From NCBI RefSeq assembly GCF_024256385.1, contig NZ_JAMLFW010000001.1, positions 1,054,001 to 1,118,000 of the forward strand: a DNA stretch of 64,000 nucleotides, written 5' to 3'. Shown here in pieces: positions 35,613 through 45,941 of this stretch. Position 1 is the stretch's first letter; the number at the start of each line of letters is the position of its first letter. The position numbers and the translations under genes are program-made. The notes under the pieces are model-generated. The model made no database searches. It was not told the origin of the DNA and saw nothing but the letters and a program-made list of their open reading frames with translations. Source of the DNA: Anatilimnocola floriformis (GTDB lineage: Bacteria; Planctomycetota; Planctomycetia; Pirellulales; Pirellulaceae).

Positions 35613-36836
35613 TTAGCGGTTCCACATCAGGCCCACGAACGGACCGTGGTAGACCACTTCGCCGTTGTCGACGAGTTGGCCCGGGCCGAGGCGGAGCTGG
35701 TTGTTGTCGCTTTGGATGTTGTCGGCGGCGAGTGCGACGCCGTTGATGAAGACGGCCTGGTAGCCCAGCCGCAGGACGAGGCCCGGGTGGAACTGAATGT
35801 TGTAGGCGGCAGACAGGTCGCCCATCCAAGCGGTCCGTTGGCCGGCAGCGTTGGTATTGAAGGGAGTCGGCACACCGCCAACGGTTTGCGTGTAGAGCGA
35901 GTTTTGGCTGGCATCGTTGCTGAACATGGCGCCCTTGGCATCGAACTCGAGCCAAGTGTGAGCGCTTTGCAGCCAGGAGACTTGGAAGCCGAGCTGACCG
36001 CCCCACATATCGTTGTTGGCACGAACGGCTAGATCGTTGTTGGCCACGAGCGGCGCACCCGATTCGGTGTGGAGGGCAAGTTGTTCCCGTGTGATGACGT
36101 GACGGGCACCGAACGTGAGCGAGACATCGAAGGGACCGGGCGGCATGTCGAGCCAGTAGCGAATGTTCGCTTCGGCGCTGTTGAAGGCGCTAAACTGACC
36201 GAGGCTGACAAAGTTGTTACGGGCGAGCCCGGGAGTATCGGCGAAGTTGGACAGGATGTTTGTGATATTACCGAGACCGCCGCCCAGGTTGAGCGTCTGA
36301 TCGCGAACGGCGTCGGTGTTCTGGAAGCTATAAGTGCCGAAGTAAGTGCCTTCGATGCGGACGCACGGTGAATAGACGTAGCCGATGGTCAGCTTCGAGC
36401 CGGCATCGAACTGATTCCCAAAATCTCCAGCATTCAGCAAGGTTGCTCCGCCTGTTCCCAGGCGGGCAATTTCGGTGCTGTGATTGATGTCATAGGTCAG
36501 CGGCGCGAAATCGGCGATCGCATACACGCCGTTGGGCCGGTGCGCGACAAAGGCCGAGACGCAGCTGTTGTTGCCAGGTGCGCAGCTGTCGCAATCGGCA
36601 CACGGATCTTCGCCTTGCGCGTACGGGACGAACGGATCGAACTGCCAGGCCAACGGATGCGGCCGGCAGTTGGACCAGCGGGCCCAGTTGGGAAAGTCGA
36701 AGTAAGGCTGCGCGATGGGGCGACCTTCGAGCTGCGCCGAGGCGACGCTATTCAGCAGCAGAGGCAGCGCGAGGGCAGCCAGGCCGAACAGGAATCGCAG
36801 GACGTTTTTTCGGGATGCAAGCATGATGGCTTTCAC
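35613..36836 (-). CDS. BBP7-type outer-membrane beta-barrel protein
   Basis: A 407-residue exported protein. Signal peptide: about residues 5-34 (VLRFLFGLAALALPLLLNSV, ASAQ). A Cys/Pro-rich N-terminal part (DPCADCDSCAPGNNSC) precedes a barrel with alternating strands: GSKLTIGYVYSPCVRIEGTY, SAEANIRYWLDM, VSLTFGARHVITREQL, WGGQLGFQVSWL and GLVLRLGYQAVFINGVALA, ending GPFVGLMWNR. This matches the planctomycete BBP7 family of presumed outer-membrane barrels. Starting at Met5 (36824) would also give a good signal. The ligand or transported solute is unknown. Confidence 0.75.
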   Translation of the reverse strand: MKAIMLASRKNVLRFLFGLAALALPLLLNSVASAQLEGRPIAQPYFDFPNWARWSNCRPHPLAWQFDPFVPYAQGEDPCADCDSCAPGNNSCVSAFVAHRPNGVYAIADFAPLTYDINHSTEIARLGTGGATLLNAGDFGNQFDAGSKLTIGYVYSPCVRIEGTYFGTYSFQNTDAVRDQTLNLGGGLGNITNILSNFADTPGLARNNFVSLGQFSAFNSAEANIRYWLDMPPGPFDVSLTFGARHVITREQLALHTESGAPLVANNDLAVRANNDMWGGQLGFQVSWLQSAHTWLEFDAKGAMFSNDASQNSLYTQTVGGVPTPFNTNAAGQRTAWMGDLSAAYNIQFHPGLVLRLGYQAVFINGVALAADNIQSDNNQLRLGPGQLVDNGEVVYHGPFVGLMWNR

Positions 36837-37101
36837 AATGCTAATCGCGCTTCAATTCGCGTTTTGGAGCGTGGACCGTCGTCGCCGACGGCACAACCCG
36901 CAAGGGCGCTCCCACACCATTGCTTCGACCAATACAGGCGGAATCCACAGCAACATTGGCAGATCGAGCAGAGTCGACCGAGGTTCGCCAGATTAACGGG
37001 GCGAGTTGCTAGCGAAGAGAACGGAAAAGTTATTCGGCGTCGAAAGAGACGGGACGGTGAATGTGGCAGAGAGGCAAACGCTGAGAAGGGAAACCCAGGG
37101 G

Positions 37102-38562
37102 CTATTTTTTCTTCCCGACCATCAGCAGAGACATCCCTGGAACCGGCAGAATCCAGTCCAGTATTTTGGCGAGCGGAAGCAGACGATCAAACCAAATCAT
37201 CTGCCCGGGCCGAATGTCCCGGCGGCGCAACACTCTTCCAGAAAACAGCCAGCCGAGCGAGCCGAGTTTATTGAACTGCTCCGTGTGCACGACTTCGAAA
37301 CCGGCCGCTTCCATCTTCTCTCGAAGTTCCTGCTGGGAATAGCGGCGATAATGACCGAGTGCAGCATCCACACCGGTAAAAAGCCCCTGGCAGGCCGGTA
37401 CCACAATCACGCAATGGCCGCCTGGCTCCAGTGTTTCGTGAAACTGGTCGAGGACGTGTTGATCGTCACGAATATGCTCTAGCACGTTCGAACTAAAGAT
37501 CGTGTCGAGCGAGTCCCCGGCAAAATCATCGGCGAAGTCGTCGCTCGTGAGATCAGCCGGCTCGATGCGCACGTGGTCCAGATGTCCAAAACGCTGTTGC
37601 AGCCGGGCGACGTACAGCGGCTCGTAGTCGATGAGCGTCAGATGTTCTCGCTGCAGGAGCAGATTGCTGATGTTGCCGATACCCGCGCCGGCTTCGAGCA
37701 GGCGTTCGCCCAGGTAGGGCGCGGCTTTTTTCAGAATCCACTTGTTGTATTTATTGGCCTTGGCGACCGAGGTCAGAATGTAGAAGCCGCTATGGTTCGT
37801 AAACTTACGGTCCCACAATCCCGACCGCAGAATTTCCCAGACTGCGCTGATTCCATCCCGCGCTTTGATCTTCTTCCCCTCGGCGTAGGTTCGTCCCGAA
37901 TAACTGATGGGAACTTCGAAAATGGGGCCGCCCCATTGGGCCAGTCGCGCGGTCAACTCGGGTTCGATATCAAACGAGTTACACGAGAGACGGAGGTTTT
38001 TTAACGTGTCTGCGCGGACAACCTTATAACAGGTTTCCATATCGGTCAGGTTCAGATCGTTCACCGCGTTCGATAGTCCCGTGAGCAACCAGTTGGCCAG
38101 ACTGTGCCAGAAGAACAGCACGCGACGGGTCTCGCCACTGAACCGCGACCCGTACACGGCGTCGGCCTGGCCCGACAAAATTGGTTCCAGCAACCGCGGA
38201 TATTCGCGCGGGTCATATTCGAGGTCGGCATCTTGAAAGATAACCACGTCCCCGGTCATCTGCGAAATTGCAGTGCGGATCGCGGCGCCTTTGCCGCGAT
38301 TGCGCTCATGCCGGATGGCGATCACTCGCGAGTCCCAATCGGCCAGATCGCTAAGTATGTCCCACGAGCCATCCTGCGAACCGTCATCAACGGCAATGAT
38401 TTCCAAATCCAGATCAACGGGCGCCTTGAGCACGCGCTCGACCAGGCGGCGCAGCGTGTATCGCTCGTTGTATACCGGAATCAGGACCGACAGCTTCTTC
38501 AGCTGGGTGGTCGCTTTGTGGCCGATCTGGAAGGTTGGCTCAAAATCAACTTCCACAGTCAT
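37102..38562 (-). CDS. Glycosyltransferase family 2 fused to a SAM methyltransferase
   Basis: A 486-residue two-domain protein from the ATG at 38562. Domain 1 is a GT-A glycosyltransferase (about 22-250): [34 protein letters not shown] and the acceptor-side [17 protein letters not shown], most like polyprenyl-phosphate sugar transferases. Domain 2 is a class I methyltransferase (about 275-486): [17 protein letters not shown] (motif I), [10 protein letters not shown] and [10 protein letters not shown]. It ends with [17 protein letters not shown]. It is 15 bp downstream of the GT-C-like membrane protein gene, so the three genes 40471-37102 probably act in one surface-glycan pathway. Confidence 0.85.
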   Translation of the reverse strand: MTVEVDFEPTFQIGHKATTQLKKLSVLIPVYNERYTLRRLVERVLKAPVDLDLEIIAVDDGSQDGSWDILSDLADWDSRVIAIRHERNRGKGAAIRTAISQMTGDVVIFQDADLEYDPREYPRLLEPILSGQADAVYGSRFSGETRRVLFFWHSLANWLLTGLSNAVNDLNLTDMETCYKVVRADTLKNLRLSCNSFDIEPELTARLAQWGGPIFEVPISYSGRTYAEGKKIKARDGISAVWEILRSGLWDRKFTNHSGFYILTSVAKANKYNKWILKKAAPYLGERLLEAGAGIGNISNLLLQREHLTLIDYEPLYVARLQQRFGHLDHVRIEPADLTSDDFADDFAGDSLDTIFSSNVLEHIRDDQHVLDQFHETLEPGGHCVIVVPACQGLFTGVDAALGHYRRYSQQELREKMEAAGFEVVHTEQFNKLGSLGWLFSGRVLRRRDIRPGQMIWFDRLLPLAKILDWILPVPGMSLLMVGKKK

Positions 38563-38576
38563 AGCGAGCGTCTCGA

Positions 38577-40010
38577 CTAGGTGGTTTGAAGAATGACAGG
38601 AGACTGGACACTGCGGGTTGCCGGCGCTTCGGCCATGACTTCTGCAGGCGATTTGACAGCCAGGGCAAACGCCAATAAGGCTAATGGCCAAAGCTGCAGG
38701 GCCAGTCGATCGACTGAATTGATGACGTGCCACCGCAGGTCATACGGAGTCACGATGTAGGCGGCATAATAAAAGCCAGACATCAGCAGCAAGACCGCCA
38801 GCACCCAGCGAACGGCGAGTGTTTGCGATTTGGATTTGCCCCAGAAGATGAATGCCAGAGGCATGACCAGCAGCAGCAGGAAGGCGTGGCTGATGATCTG
38901 CTGCCAGATTCCGGCGACGACGATTTGATGTCGGCTCCAGTCGCTCAACTTCTGCAATGTGCTCAGATCTTGCTCCGCCAGCAAATGCGTCGATGGCGCG
39001 AGGCTGAGCTTGAACCAGGCCAGTACCGATAAGCCAGCCGCGGCGCCTAACAGGGCAATCGAGATTTTGCTGGCCGCGGTTCGCAGTCCAGCCTGCTGCA
39101 ATAAGATCACGCCGCTGGTGATGAAGTAGACAGCGACAAAGACTAGCCCCTCATTTTTCAGGCAGGCCGACAAGCTGGCAAAAGTGCCGCTTAGAAAGAT
39201 CCACCCAAATTCAATTTCCCGATGAGGCGTTTCTCGCCAGCTGAAGAGCAGGCAGATGACAGCTGCCAGCATGCAACCGGCCAGAGGCAAATCGGCGTAC
39301 TGCGATGAACTCCAAAACGAAAGATTGTCCCAGCCAAGGAAGAGAAGCAGAGCCAGCAGACCTTGGTTGGCGCTGCGCACGATGCCCACGGCGCCGGTGA
39401 GTGTTGTAGCAATCCCGACCGTGAAAATGATGCTCGTCAGACACGACACCCAGCGTTGATCGCTGCCTTGCCAGGTCCAAATGCGCGCATTTGCCATGGG
39501 GAGCAAGGGCGGATAGTCGGGCAGTTCAAAGTGATCGGAGGTTACCTTTTCCCAGTTCGCCGGATCGCGATAAATGTACCGAGCTTTACTGTTCCAATTG
39601 TCCCACGCATCCCAGCCGCCATCAGGATTGGCCGCGCAGAAATTATAGACCGTGAGCCCAACCACGACGGCGAGAATGGCCGTGCAGCCTGCGAGCAGTA
39701 ACGAAGGTTTCGAGGCTGCGGTGATTGTTGTCGCAGCAGGCAGTCCGGTTCGCCATGAATAGATGGCTAAGCTCGCTGCGAGGAGGAGATTGATGCCGAC
39801 CTCGGTGATGAAATAGGCCGTCGTTGGTGCGCCGAAAACCGTCAGCCAGCCCCAAAAGAAGGCGGCCGAAACTCCCAGCGACAACAGGCAGGAAAGACCA
39901 ATCTGCAACAACCGCCGTTGAAGCGTGGCGACTTCGCCGCGCAGCAACCAACCAGTCGTCGCATAAGCGACCAGGAACGGCGGCAGGATGGCAAACAGAT
40001 ACAGAATCAT
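38577..40010 (-). CDS. Polytopic membrane protein, GT-C glycosyltransferase-like
   Basis: A 477-residue protein with roughly ten hydrophobic segments. After the first few comes a polar loop [20 protein letters not shown], then [19 protein letters not shown], which resembles the extracytoplasmic acidic loop of ArnT/PMT-type GT-C glycosyltransferases that use polyprenyl-phosphate sugars. Its start overlaps the stop of the upstream gene (ATGA). The downstream GT2-methyltransferase could supply the lipid-linked sugar. The family assignment is tentative, since I see only topology and the loop. Confidence 0.65.
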   Translation of the reverse strand: MILYLFAILPPFLVAYATTGWLLRGEVATLQRRLLQIGLSCLLSLGVSAAFFWGWLTVFGAPTTAYFITEVGINLLLAASLAIYSWRTGLPAATTITAASKPSLLLAGCTAILAVVVGLTVYNFCAANPDGGWDAWDNWNSKARYIYRDPANWEKVTSDHFELPDYPPLLPMANARIWTWQGSDQRWVSCLTSIIFTVGIATTLTGAVGIVRSANQGLLALLLFLGWDNLSFWSSSQYADLPLAGCMLAAVICLLFSWRETPHREIEFGWIFLSGTFASLSACLKNEGLVFVAVYFITSGVILLQQAGLRTAASKISIALLGAAAGLSVLAWFKLSLAPSTHLLAEQDLSTLQKLSDWSRHQIVVAGIWQQIISHAFLLLLVMPLAFIFWGKSKSQTLAVRWVLAVLLLMSGFYYAAYIVTPYDLRWHVINSVDRLALQLWPLALLAFALAVKSPAEVMAEAPATRSVQSPVILQTT

Positions 40011-40471
40011 GGGCCTGCGGCCTCTCGGCGACGAAAAACTTTCAGGCCATCTTGCAGATCGGCCACCAGAAGCAAATTTTCAGCGAGTGGCCCCTCCGGC
40101 GCGGCCGACGGTCGATCGCTGTCAAAGATGATGTACGGAGCCTCGACTGACTGCGTTAGCAGACGAGGAACTAATGCATAACGAAGCAGCCCAAAACGTG
40201 CTTCCGGATGGATGCTCTTACCCGGGGCTTTCGCGTCGGGCAAGTAACCGATGGTCCCAGTGGCTGGCAAGACAGCGGCTAAATTGTCGTACCGCTGTAG
40301 CAGAGCTTCCTTGGCGTTCGGGACGCGCGCGGCCTTTTGACTGGCGATAAGTTGCTGACCGGCCGCGTAGAAACTACCACCAATCGCCAGCACGAATACC
40401 AGCAGCACAGAGGTCTGCAGTGACGACACTGGACTTTGCGGCGGAAGGCTGGTTTCAGTGCGAGTATTCAA
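40007..40471 (-). CDS. Membrane-anchored hypothetical protein
   Basis: The last ~150 codons are convincing: one membrane segment (SVLLVFVLAIGGSFYAAGQQ) followed by an outer domain (GTIGYLPDAKAPGKSIHPEA, ALVPRLLTQSVEAPYIIFDS, ENLLLVADLQDGLKVFRR). The open frame continues up to an ATG at 40708, but the residues encoded there are basic and do not look like protein, so I place the start at a TTG at 40471; GTG at 40429 is another option. No strong ribosome-binding site helps. It overlaps the GT-C-like gene by four bases and is probably its accessory subunit. Confidence 0.5.
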   Translation of the reverse strand: MNTRTETSLPPQSPVSSLQTSVLLVFVLAIGGSFYAAGQQLIASQKAARVPNAKEALLQRYDNLAAVLPATGTIGYLPDAKAPGKSIHPEARFGLLRYALVPRLLTQSVEAPYIIFDSDRPSAAPEGPLAENLLLVADLQDGLKVFRRREAAGP

Positions 40472-40908
40472 GGTGTTACGGATTGAAACCGGAGGTAACG
40501 AAGACAGCCCGATGCGACTCCCCGAAGTGCGGGTTATTTGCAACCGTACTGCAAGCTCTACGAGCTTCAAGCGTTCTCCCGGACCTGGGAACAACAAACT
40601 ACCACCCAGAGTCCACGTGCACCGTCTATGCGGTCTTTGCGGCCTCGGTGTTTTCCTGGAGGGAATGGAGACAGCACCGCGTCTTGTCGCAATAGCGAGG
40701 CGTTTCACTAGCCCAACGAGGAGAACGCGGGTAACCGTTCAGCGATTGCAAAGGTGCATTACTTGCGAAGCTCCCTCGCTTACGCGCTCTGAAGTTGCAC
40801 ATGTGACTAGCGATTCGATCTCACCGTCGAGATCTGCGATTGATGAAATGAAATCGCGGGCTTTCATTCCCACAGCCTGTTCTTCCTATTAGCACTCGCC
40901 AGTTCGCG
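40472..40908. other. Intergenic region, no gene recognised
   Basis: About 440 bp between the membrane-anchored gene and the next minus-strand gene. ORFs cross it on both strands (40458-40892 plus; the 5' part of 40007-40708 minus), but their translations are basic, low-quality sequences with no homology I recognise. The promoter of the glycan-associated operon should be here. Confidence 0.4.
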
Positions 40909-41445
40909 CTACTCCGTCAGCAAGATCCGCGTTTCCCCTTCATCGCGCCGTTCCCATTCGCGGCGGACTTCGCCGAGGCCGAAGGCGCACATTTCGAAGC
41001 GATCGCTGAGGAGTTGTAGCACTTCGTCGGGCGTGTCGTCCTGGCGATCGGTCTTGATGGTGCTGGCGATGTGGTAGGCCTTTTTGCCCTGAGCGAGATA
41101 GTCGACGAAGTGATCCTTCTTGTTGGTCGACTGCATTTCGCGGAGCGATTCGGGGTAGATGCCTGTCCAGAAGAGCGTGACGTCGCCGATGTGGCGGTGG
41201 ACTTCGCGCTTGGCGAGGCCGATGCGGTTGTCGGCTTCGGCGAGCATGTCGACGACTTCGACCGCGGGGCGACCCGACAGGTTGCGGATCCGTTGCATGG
41301 TTTCGGTGCGGACAAAGCGAATCAAAAGTTCGCTGAGATAGTCGATCAGCGGCGGATCGGCGACACCGAGCCGCGTTTGAAACGTCGACTCACAAATACC
41401 AGCGAAGTAACGCGAGATGGTCGAACGAGGAGCGAACGCCGTCAT
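40909..41445 (-). CDS. Conserved hypothetical protein
   Basis: A 178-residue soluble, helical protein. The start MTAFAPRSTISRYFAGICES is chosen because AAAGGGTG lies upstream and because the residues added by the longer ORF (to 41565) are basic and unlike protein. The sequence ISRYFAGICESTFQTRLGVA and then PPLIDYLSELLIRFVRTETM is highly patterned; DVTLFWTGIYPESLREM and VDYLAQGKKAYHIAST follow. I think this family occurs widely in planctomycetes, but no function is known to me. It stands alone between the glycan operon and trpBA. Confidence 0.7.
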   Translation of the reverse strand: MTAFAPRSTISRYFAGICESTFQTRLGVADPPLIDYLSELLIRFVRTETMQRIRNLSGRPAVEVVDMLAEADNRIGLAKREVHRHIGDVTLFWTGIYPESLREMQSTNKKDHFVDYLAQGKKAYHIASTIKTDRQDDTPDEVLQLLSDRFEMCAFGLGEVRREWERRDEGETRILLTE

Positions 41446-41733
41446 GGAGAAACACCCTTTCCGGTCGGCATTGCTGCCGCTGAGGATCCGCATCAGCCGA
41501 AGCTGAACGGCCACTCGCATGGCGGAGAGGGTGGAACGATCGCCCGGTTTCGTTCCAGACGCCACGTGGGGTCGCCCGCAGCCGCGGCTGTCGCGACTGA
41601 TGAAACCTATCTTCCTGACTCTAATTTCGGCAGCTTCGAGACGTCAAGGTTGAAAAATCGGGCAGCATTGCTCGAAATTGCCGGAGTTTAGAGCCGGGCC
41701 AGCACCAGAGTAAGCAAGACTCGTGCCGCAGAT

Positions 41734-42534
41734 TTATTCTAGCGCGGACAAGAGAGAAGTCACGTATTGGCCAACGTCTTTGAGAACCTCGGCGCGATCA
41801 CGCGTAGCCGCTTCGGCCACGCGGCGGACGATTGCCGAGCCCACGATCAAGCCATCGGCGACGGGCTTCAGGAGGTTCACATGCTCCGGCTGACTAATGC
41901 CGAAGCCGATGCAGATCGGCAGTTTGGTCTGCGATTTGAGCCAGCTGACGTTGTCAACCAGATCGGCGGGGAGCTGCGTTCGTTCGCCAGTGATGCCGGC
42001 GATCGACACGTAATAAAGAAACCCGCTGCTGGAATTGGCAATGCGAATGGCCCGTTCGCGCGGCGTGGTGGGTGTGACGAGCTGAATCAGATTGAAATCG
42101 GCTGCCTTGCAGATGGCCGAAAATTTTTCGGCTTCTTCGACCAGCAAGTCCGGCACGATGGCGCCGCTCACGCCGGCAGCTTTCGCATCTTGAACAAAAC
42201 GTTCCAAACCGTAACGGTGGATGATTGCAAAACTGATCATCGTGACCAGCGGCATCTTCACCTCGCCGCTGACCTTGGCGAGCATGGCCAGGATCTCTTT
42301 GACCTTGATCTTGTGCTCAAGCGCCCGCGTGTAAGACGCCTGAATCACTGGGCCATCGGCGATCGGGTCGCTATAGGGAATGCCCACTTCGCACATCGTG
42401 CAGCCGCGGCGATCGAGCTCGCGAATCACTTCGGCAGTGAATTGCAGATCGGGATCCCCCGCCGTCACAAACGGCATGAGGGCCTTCTTCTTGGAAGTGG
42501 CGAGTTGAGCGAAGAGAGTATCGATGTTGGTCAT
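41734..42534 (-). CDS. trpA: Tryptophan synthase alpha subunit
   Basis: A 266-residue TIM-barrel enzyme that cleaves indole-3-glycerol phosphate and passes indole to TrpB. The catalytic Glu and Asp are in CEVGIPYSDPIADGPVIQ; VPDLLVEEAEKF, YYVSIAGITGER and CIGFGISQPEHVN are family blocks, the last binding phosphate. Length is normal. It follows trpB on the minus strand with a 62-bp gap; no other trp genes are in the window, so the pathway is split across the genome. Confidence 0.97.
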   Translation of the reverse strand: MTNIDTLFAQLATSKKKALMPFVTAGDPDLQFTAEVIRELDRRGCTMCEVGIPYSDPIADGPVIQASYTRALEHKIKVKEILAMLAKVSGEVKMPLVTMISFAIIHRYGLERFVQDAKAAGVSGAIVPDLLVEEAEKFSAICKAADFNLIQLVTPTTPRERAIRIANSSSGFLYYVSIAGITGERTQLPADLVDNVSWLKSQTKLPICIGFGISQPEHVNLLKPVADGLIVGSAIVRRVAEAATRDRAEVLKDVGQYVTSLLSALE

Positions 42535-42596
42535 GTGCAGGCAGAATCAAGATGGAGTGCCACTGGGCTCTGCCAGTGCGGAACTGAAGCGAAACA

Positions 42597-43799
42597 CTAA
42601 CCACGCAGCCGAGTAATCTCCGCCGCGTCTTTATCGCCGCGGCCGGAAAGGCAAACGACGAGCGTTTGTTCCTTCTTCATCGTGGCCGCGACTTTCATCG
42701 CATGAGCAACCGCGTGCGAACTTTCGAGCGCGGGCAGAATCCCTTCGCACTGCGCCAGTGCATCGAAGCCGCGGAGGGCATCGTCGTCTTCGCAAGCGGT
42801 GTAGCTCACTCGGCCGGCGTCTTTCCAATAGCTGTGCTCGGGGCCAACGCCCGGATAATCGAGCCCTGCCGAGATCGAATGGACGTCGCAAGTCTGGCCA
42901 TCTTCATCCTGCATGACGTAGCTGAAGCTGCCGTGCAGAATTCCGGGTGTGCCGTAACTCAACGGCGACGCGTGATCGCCAGGGCGGCTGCTGCGGCCGC
43001 CGGCTTCGACGCCGATCAGTTTGACGCTGGTGTCGCCAACGAACGGATAGAACATGCCGGCTGCATTGCTGCCGCCGCCAACGCAGGCGACCACGCAATC
43101 GGGCAACCGGCCGATACGTGTGAGCGATTGGGCCCGCGTCTCACGGCCGATGACAGATTGGAAGTCACGGACGATCCGAGGGAAAGGATGCGGGCCGACG
43201 ACGGAACCAAGGATGTAATGAGTCGTTTCGACCGACGACATCCAGTCGCGCATGGCTTCGTTGATCGCATCACGGAGCGTCCGCGAGCCGCTCGTCACGG
43301 GCCGCACCTCTGCGCCGAGCAGCTTCATGCTGTTCACATTCGGAGCCTGGCGGCGAATGTCTTCTTCGCCCATGTACACAACGCAGGGAATGCCGAAGTG
43401 TGCACACGCGGTTGCCGTGGCCACGCCGTGCTGGCCGGCGCCCGTTTCGGCGATCACCCGCTTCTTCTTCATTCGCAGCGTGAGCAGGGCTTGGCCGAGG
43501 GTGTTGTTGATCTTGTGCGCGCCGGTGTGGTTCAGGTCTTCGCGTTTCAGCCAGATCTGAGCTCCGCCGCAACGTTCCGTCAGCCGTCGGGCGAAATACA
43601 GCGGCGAAGGCCGGCCGACGAAGTTCTGAAACAGGTCGTCGAGTTCGGCTTGGAACTGCGGATCCTGCTGGGCCTTGGCATATTCGGCCGTCAACTCATC
43701 GAGCGCGCGGGTCAGCGTCTCGGGCACATACCGGCCGCCAAACGAACCAAACCGCCCGGCAGCATCGGGGACGGATTGCGAAGCAGAAGCATTGCTCAT
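42597..43799 (-). CDS. trpB: Tryptophan synthase beta subunit
   Basis: A 400-residue PLP enzyme that joins indole and serine to make tryptophan. The PLP lysine is in [18 protein letters not shown], the catalytic Glu in [14 protein letters not shown] and the PLP phosphate loop is [11 protein letters not shown]. Start [20 protein letters not shown] leads into the canonical GGRYVPETL. It is followed by trpA in an apparent operon and diverges from mutM (156 bp between starts). The 715-aa ORF on the opposite strand is antisense to trpB and merely runs into mutM. Confidence 0.97.
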   Translation of the reverse strand: MSNASASQSVPDAAGRFGSFGGRYVPETLTRALDELTAEYAKAQQDPQFQAELDDLFQNFVGRPSPLYFARRLTERCGGAQIWLKREDLNHTGAHKINNTLGQALLTLRMKKKRVIAETGAGQHGVATATACAHFGIPCVVYMGEEDIRRQAPNVNSMKLLGAEVRPVTSGSRTLRDAINEAMRDWMSSVETTHYILGSVVGPHPFPRIVRDFQSVIGRETRAQSLTRIGRLPDCVVACVGGGSNAAGMFYPFVGDTSVKLIGVEAGGRSSRPGDHASPLSYGTPGILHGSFSYVMQDEDGQTCDVHSISAGLDYPGVGPEHSYWKDAGRVSYTACEDDDALRGFDALAQCEGILPALESSHAVAHAMKVAATMKKEQTLVVCLSGRGDKDAAEITRLRG

Positions 43800-43955
43800 G
43801 TGGAAAGTCGAGAACGCGGAATCTTATCGGGGAAACCACTCATTGTCATTGCGAGGGGCAATGGTGACAAGGTGAGGAAACGGCTGCAATCAGCTATTGC
43901 CTCGACTGATAGAATAACGACATCTATTCGCCTGCACCCCTTCTTGATTCATTCC

Positions 43956-44813
43956 ATGCCTGAATTGCCTGAAGTTGAAACGATGCGCCGCGGCATACTC
44001 GGGATCGTTGGCGGCAAGGTGAAAACCGCCACTCCCCTGCCCTCCCCTCGCAAGCCGATTCGGTTGGAGCCGGCCACCGAGGCGATGAATGCGGCGATTG
44101 TGGGCAAGAAGATTTTGGCCGTTGACCGCTTGGGCAAGCGAGTTGTCGTGCGAATTGCGGGGGATCAATCGCTGGTCTTTGAACCGCGGATGACTGGCCT
44201 GGTTTTGCTCGCCGATCCGCCGTCGGAGGAGCATTTGCGGTTCAGGCTTGATCTCACCGGCTGCGCAGTGAAGTCGATCTTCTATTGGGATCGCCGCGGC
44301 CTTGGCAGCGTACGGTTGCTCAGCAACGAACGACTCGCCGCTGAGTTGAACAACAACAAGCTTGGTCCCGATGCACTGGTCATCTCAGCCGTCGAACTGC
44401 AAGAGCGTTTGGGCACCAGCCAACGAGCCATCAAAGTTGCGCTGCTCGATCAAAAAGCCGTCGCCGGCGTGGGCAACTTATATGCGTCCGAAATCCTGCA
44501 TCTCGCCGGCATTCATCCCGCGAAAGCCTGTAAAAAGCTCAAAGCCGCCGATTGGCAGGAGATTCATCGGCGACTGTTGGAAGTGCTCCACCTCGCGATC
44601 GAGCACGAGGGCTCGACCCTTTCCGACGGCACCTATCGCAACGCCCTCAACCAGGAGGGCGGCTATCAAAATCAGCATCGCGTGTACGATCGCGCGGGGG
44701 AAGTCTGTCGTCTTTGTGCGAAGCACGAGATTGTCCGCATTGTGCAAGCACAGCGAGCAACGTTTTTCTGCCCGAATTGTCAGCGTGGCCGAGTGCCTAA
44801 GAAAAACGCGTAG
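43956..44813 (+). CDS. mutM: Formamidopyrimidine-DNA glycosylase
   Basis: A 285-residue base-excision-repair enzyme that removes 8-oxoguanine and formamidopyrimidines and nicks the strand. The start at 43956 gives MPELPEVETMRRGI, with Pro2 as the catalytic nucleophile and Glu3; the long upstream ORF in the same frame is an extension antisense to trpB. The lysine loop is near DRLGKRVVVRI, the helix-two-turn-helix includes VAGVGNLYASEIL, and the zinc finger CRLC...CPNCQRG closes the protein. All functional elements are present. Confidence 0.96.
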   Translation: MPELPEVETMRRGILGIVGGKVKTATPLPSPRKPIRLEPATEAMNAAIVGKKILAVDRLGKRVVVRIAGDQSLVFEPRMTGLVLLADPPSEEHLRFRLDLTGCAVKSIFYWDRRGLGSVRLLSNERLAAELNNNKLGPDALVISAVELQERLGTSQRAIKVALLDQKAVAGVGNLYASEILHLAGIHPAKACKKLKAADWQEIHRRLLEVLHLAIEHEGSTLSDGTYRNALNQEGGYQNQHRVYDRAGEVCRLCAKHEIVRIVQAQRATFFCPNCQRGRVPKKNA

Positions 44814-44916
44814 GTCGCGAACCAGCCTCGCACTCCCCTCCCCTGCCCTTTCGCTTCAGCACGATCTCCCGGAGAATTACCTCATACCCGCGCTGAATCC
44901 CTAACCCAACTTCTCC

Positions 44917-45339
44917 ATGTCGCTCGCCGAAATCCTCGCTGCCATTCCACATCGCCCGCCGATGCTGTTGCTCGACGAAATCGTGTCGCGATCGGAGAAG
45001 ACCATCACCTGCCGCAAAACTTTTCGGCCGGATGAGTTCTTCTTCCAAGGGCACTACCCCGAGTTCGCACTCGTGCCGGGTGTGATCTTGTGCGAAGCAG
45101 CCATGCAAGCCGGCGCGATCATCCTGAGCGGTGTCGCCAAGGGCGACTCGTTGCCAGTGGTGGGCCGCTTGAGCGATGTGAAGTTCAAATCGATGATTCG
45201 CCCCGGCGATATGATCGATATCGAAGCCACTCTCGATGAACGCGTCAGCGCCGCGTATTTCCTTTCCGGCAAGATCACACACCAAGGCAAAGTAGCCTGC
45301 ACACTGAAGTTCGTGGTCACCCTCGCTCCCAAACAATAG
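44917..45339 (+). CDS. fabZ: FabZ-like 3-hydroxyacyl-ACP dehydratase
   Basis: A 140-residue hotdog-fold protein. IPHRPPMLLLDEIVS and the active-site block GHYPEFALVPGVILCEAAMQ match FabZ (His and the Glu of the second helix in place), with VGRLSDVKFKSMIRPGDMID next. It dehydrates 3-hydroxyacyl-ACP in fatty-acid elongation. Its FFFQGHYP differs from the usual FxGHFP, so it may be a FabZ paralogue rather than the main enzyme. The enoyl reductase fabI two genes downstream acts on its product, which supports the assignment. Confidence 0.85.
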   Translation: MSLAEILAAIPHRPPMLLLDEIVSRSEKTITCRKTFRPDEFFFQGHYPEFALVPGVILCEAAMQAGAIILSGVAKGDSLPVVGRLSDVKFKSMIRPGDMIDIEATLDERVSAAYFLSGKITHQGKVACTLKFVVTLAPKQ

Positions 45340-45353
45340 TCGTCGATTTTTCA

Positions 45354-45941
45354 ATGCCCAAATCTCACTCATCCAGGCCCCCGGCGAAGAAGCATCTTTA
45401 CCTGAAGAAGGCCAACAACGATCTGGTTAGTCATTGCACGTGCGAAGATGCGCCGATTACGTTTCCGCCGCAAATGGACTGTCCGTGGTGCGGTTGCGGC
45501 TGGCTCTTTTGCTGCGCGAACTGCCGCAAGGCGTTTACGTTTGCGGTGGCCGTTGAAGTGAATGAAACGTGGGAAGCGACCGCGCGGCGCGACCTCTCCA
45601 ATCGCTCGCCTGATTTCAAAGCAACCGATGAAGACATCGCGGCTTGGATCGAAGCGATGCAGGAACTCTGCGGCGAACTCGAAGTCGGCCAGGACTACGT
45701 TTACCTCGACGGCTGGTTTATTCCTTGCGATACCGAAGAAATCTCGATCGAAGGGATGCACTCCTATCACGAACTCGCTTGCGTGCCGCAGGTGGTGGCT
45801 CTGCAGGACAAAACCATTCTCGAGGAAGTGCTCGGCAACCAAGATTATTGGACCGAAAACGAAGTCCCCCAGGACGAAGACGAAGAGCACGATGAGTTTG
45901 CAGACGACGATGAAGAAGACGAAGAGGATGAGGATCGCTGA
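45354..45941 (+). CDS. Cys-rich zinc-ribbon-like protein with acidic tail
   Basis: A 195-residue protein. After a basic start ([20 protein letters not shown]) comes a cysteine cluster CTCED...[19 protein letters not shown] that probably binds zinc. The middle ([31 protein letters not shown]) is conserved-looking but unrecognised, and the last ~28 residues are almost all Asp and Glu. It lies 14 bp after the FabZ-like gene and shares one base with fabI (TGATG), so all three are co-transcribed. Its role in the lipid cluster is unknown. Confidence 0.7.
   Translation: MPKSHSSRPPAKKHLYLKKANNDLVSHCTCEDAPITFPPQMDCPWCGCGWLFCCANCRKAFTFAVAVEVNETWEATARRDLSNRSPDFKATDEDIAAWIEAMQELCGELEVGQDYVYLDGWFIPCDTEEISIEGMHSYHELACVPQVVALQDKTILEEVLGNQDYWTENEVPQDEDEEHDEFADDDEEDEEDEDR

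Noticed and set aside
40458-40892. 144-aa plus-strand ORF upstream of the glycan operon
   Set aside because: No motif, Arg/Thr/Ser-rich translation, and overlap with the likely promoter region.
42666-43955. Long N-terminal extension of mutM (715-aa ORF)
   Set aside because: It is antisense to trpB, and MutM needs Pro2 at its N-terminus, which only the ATG at 43956 provides.
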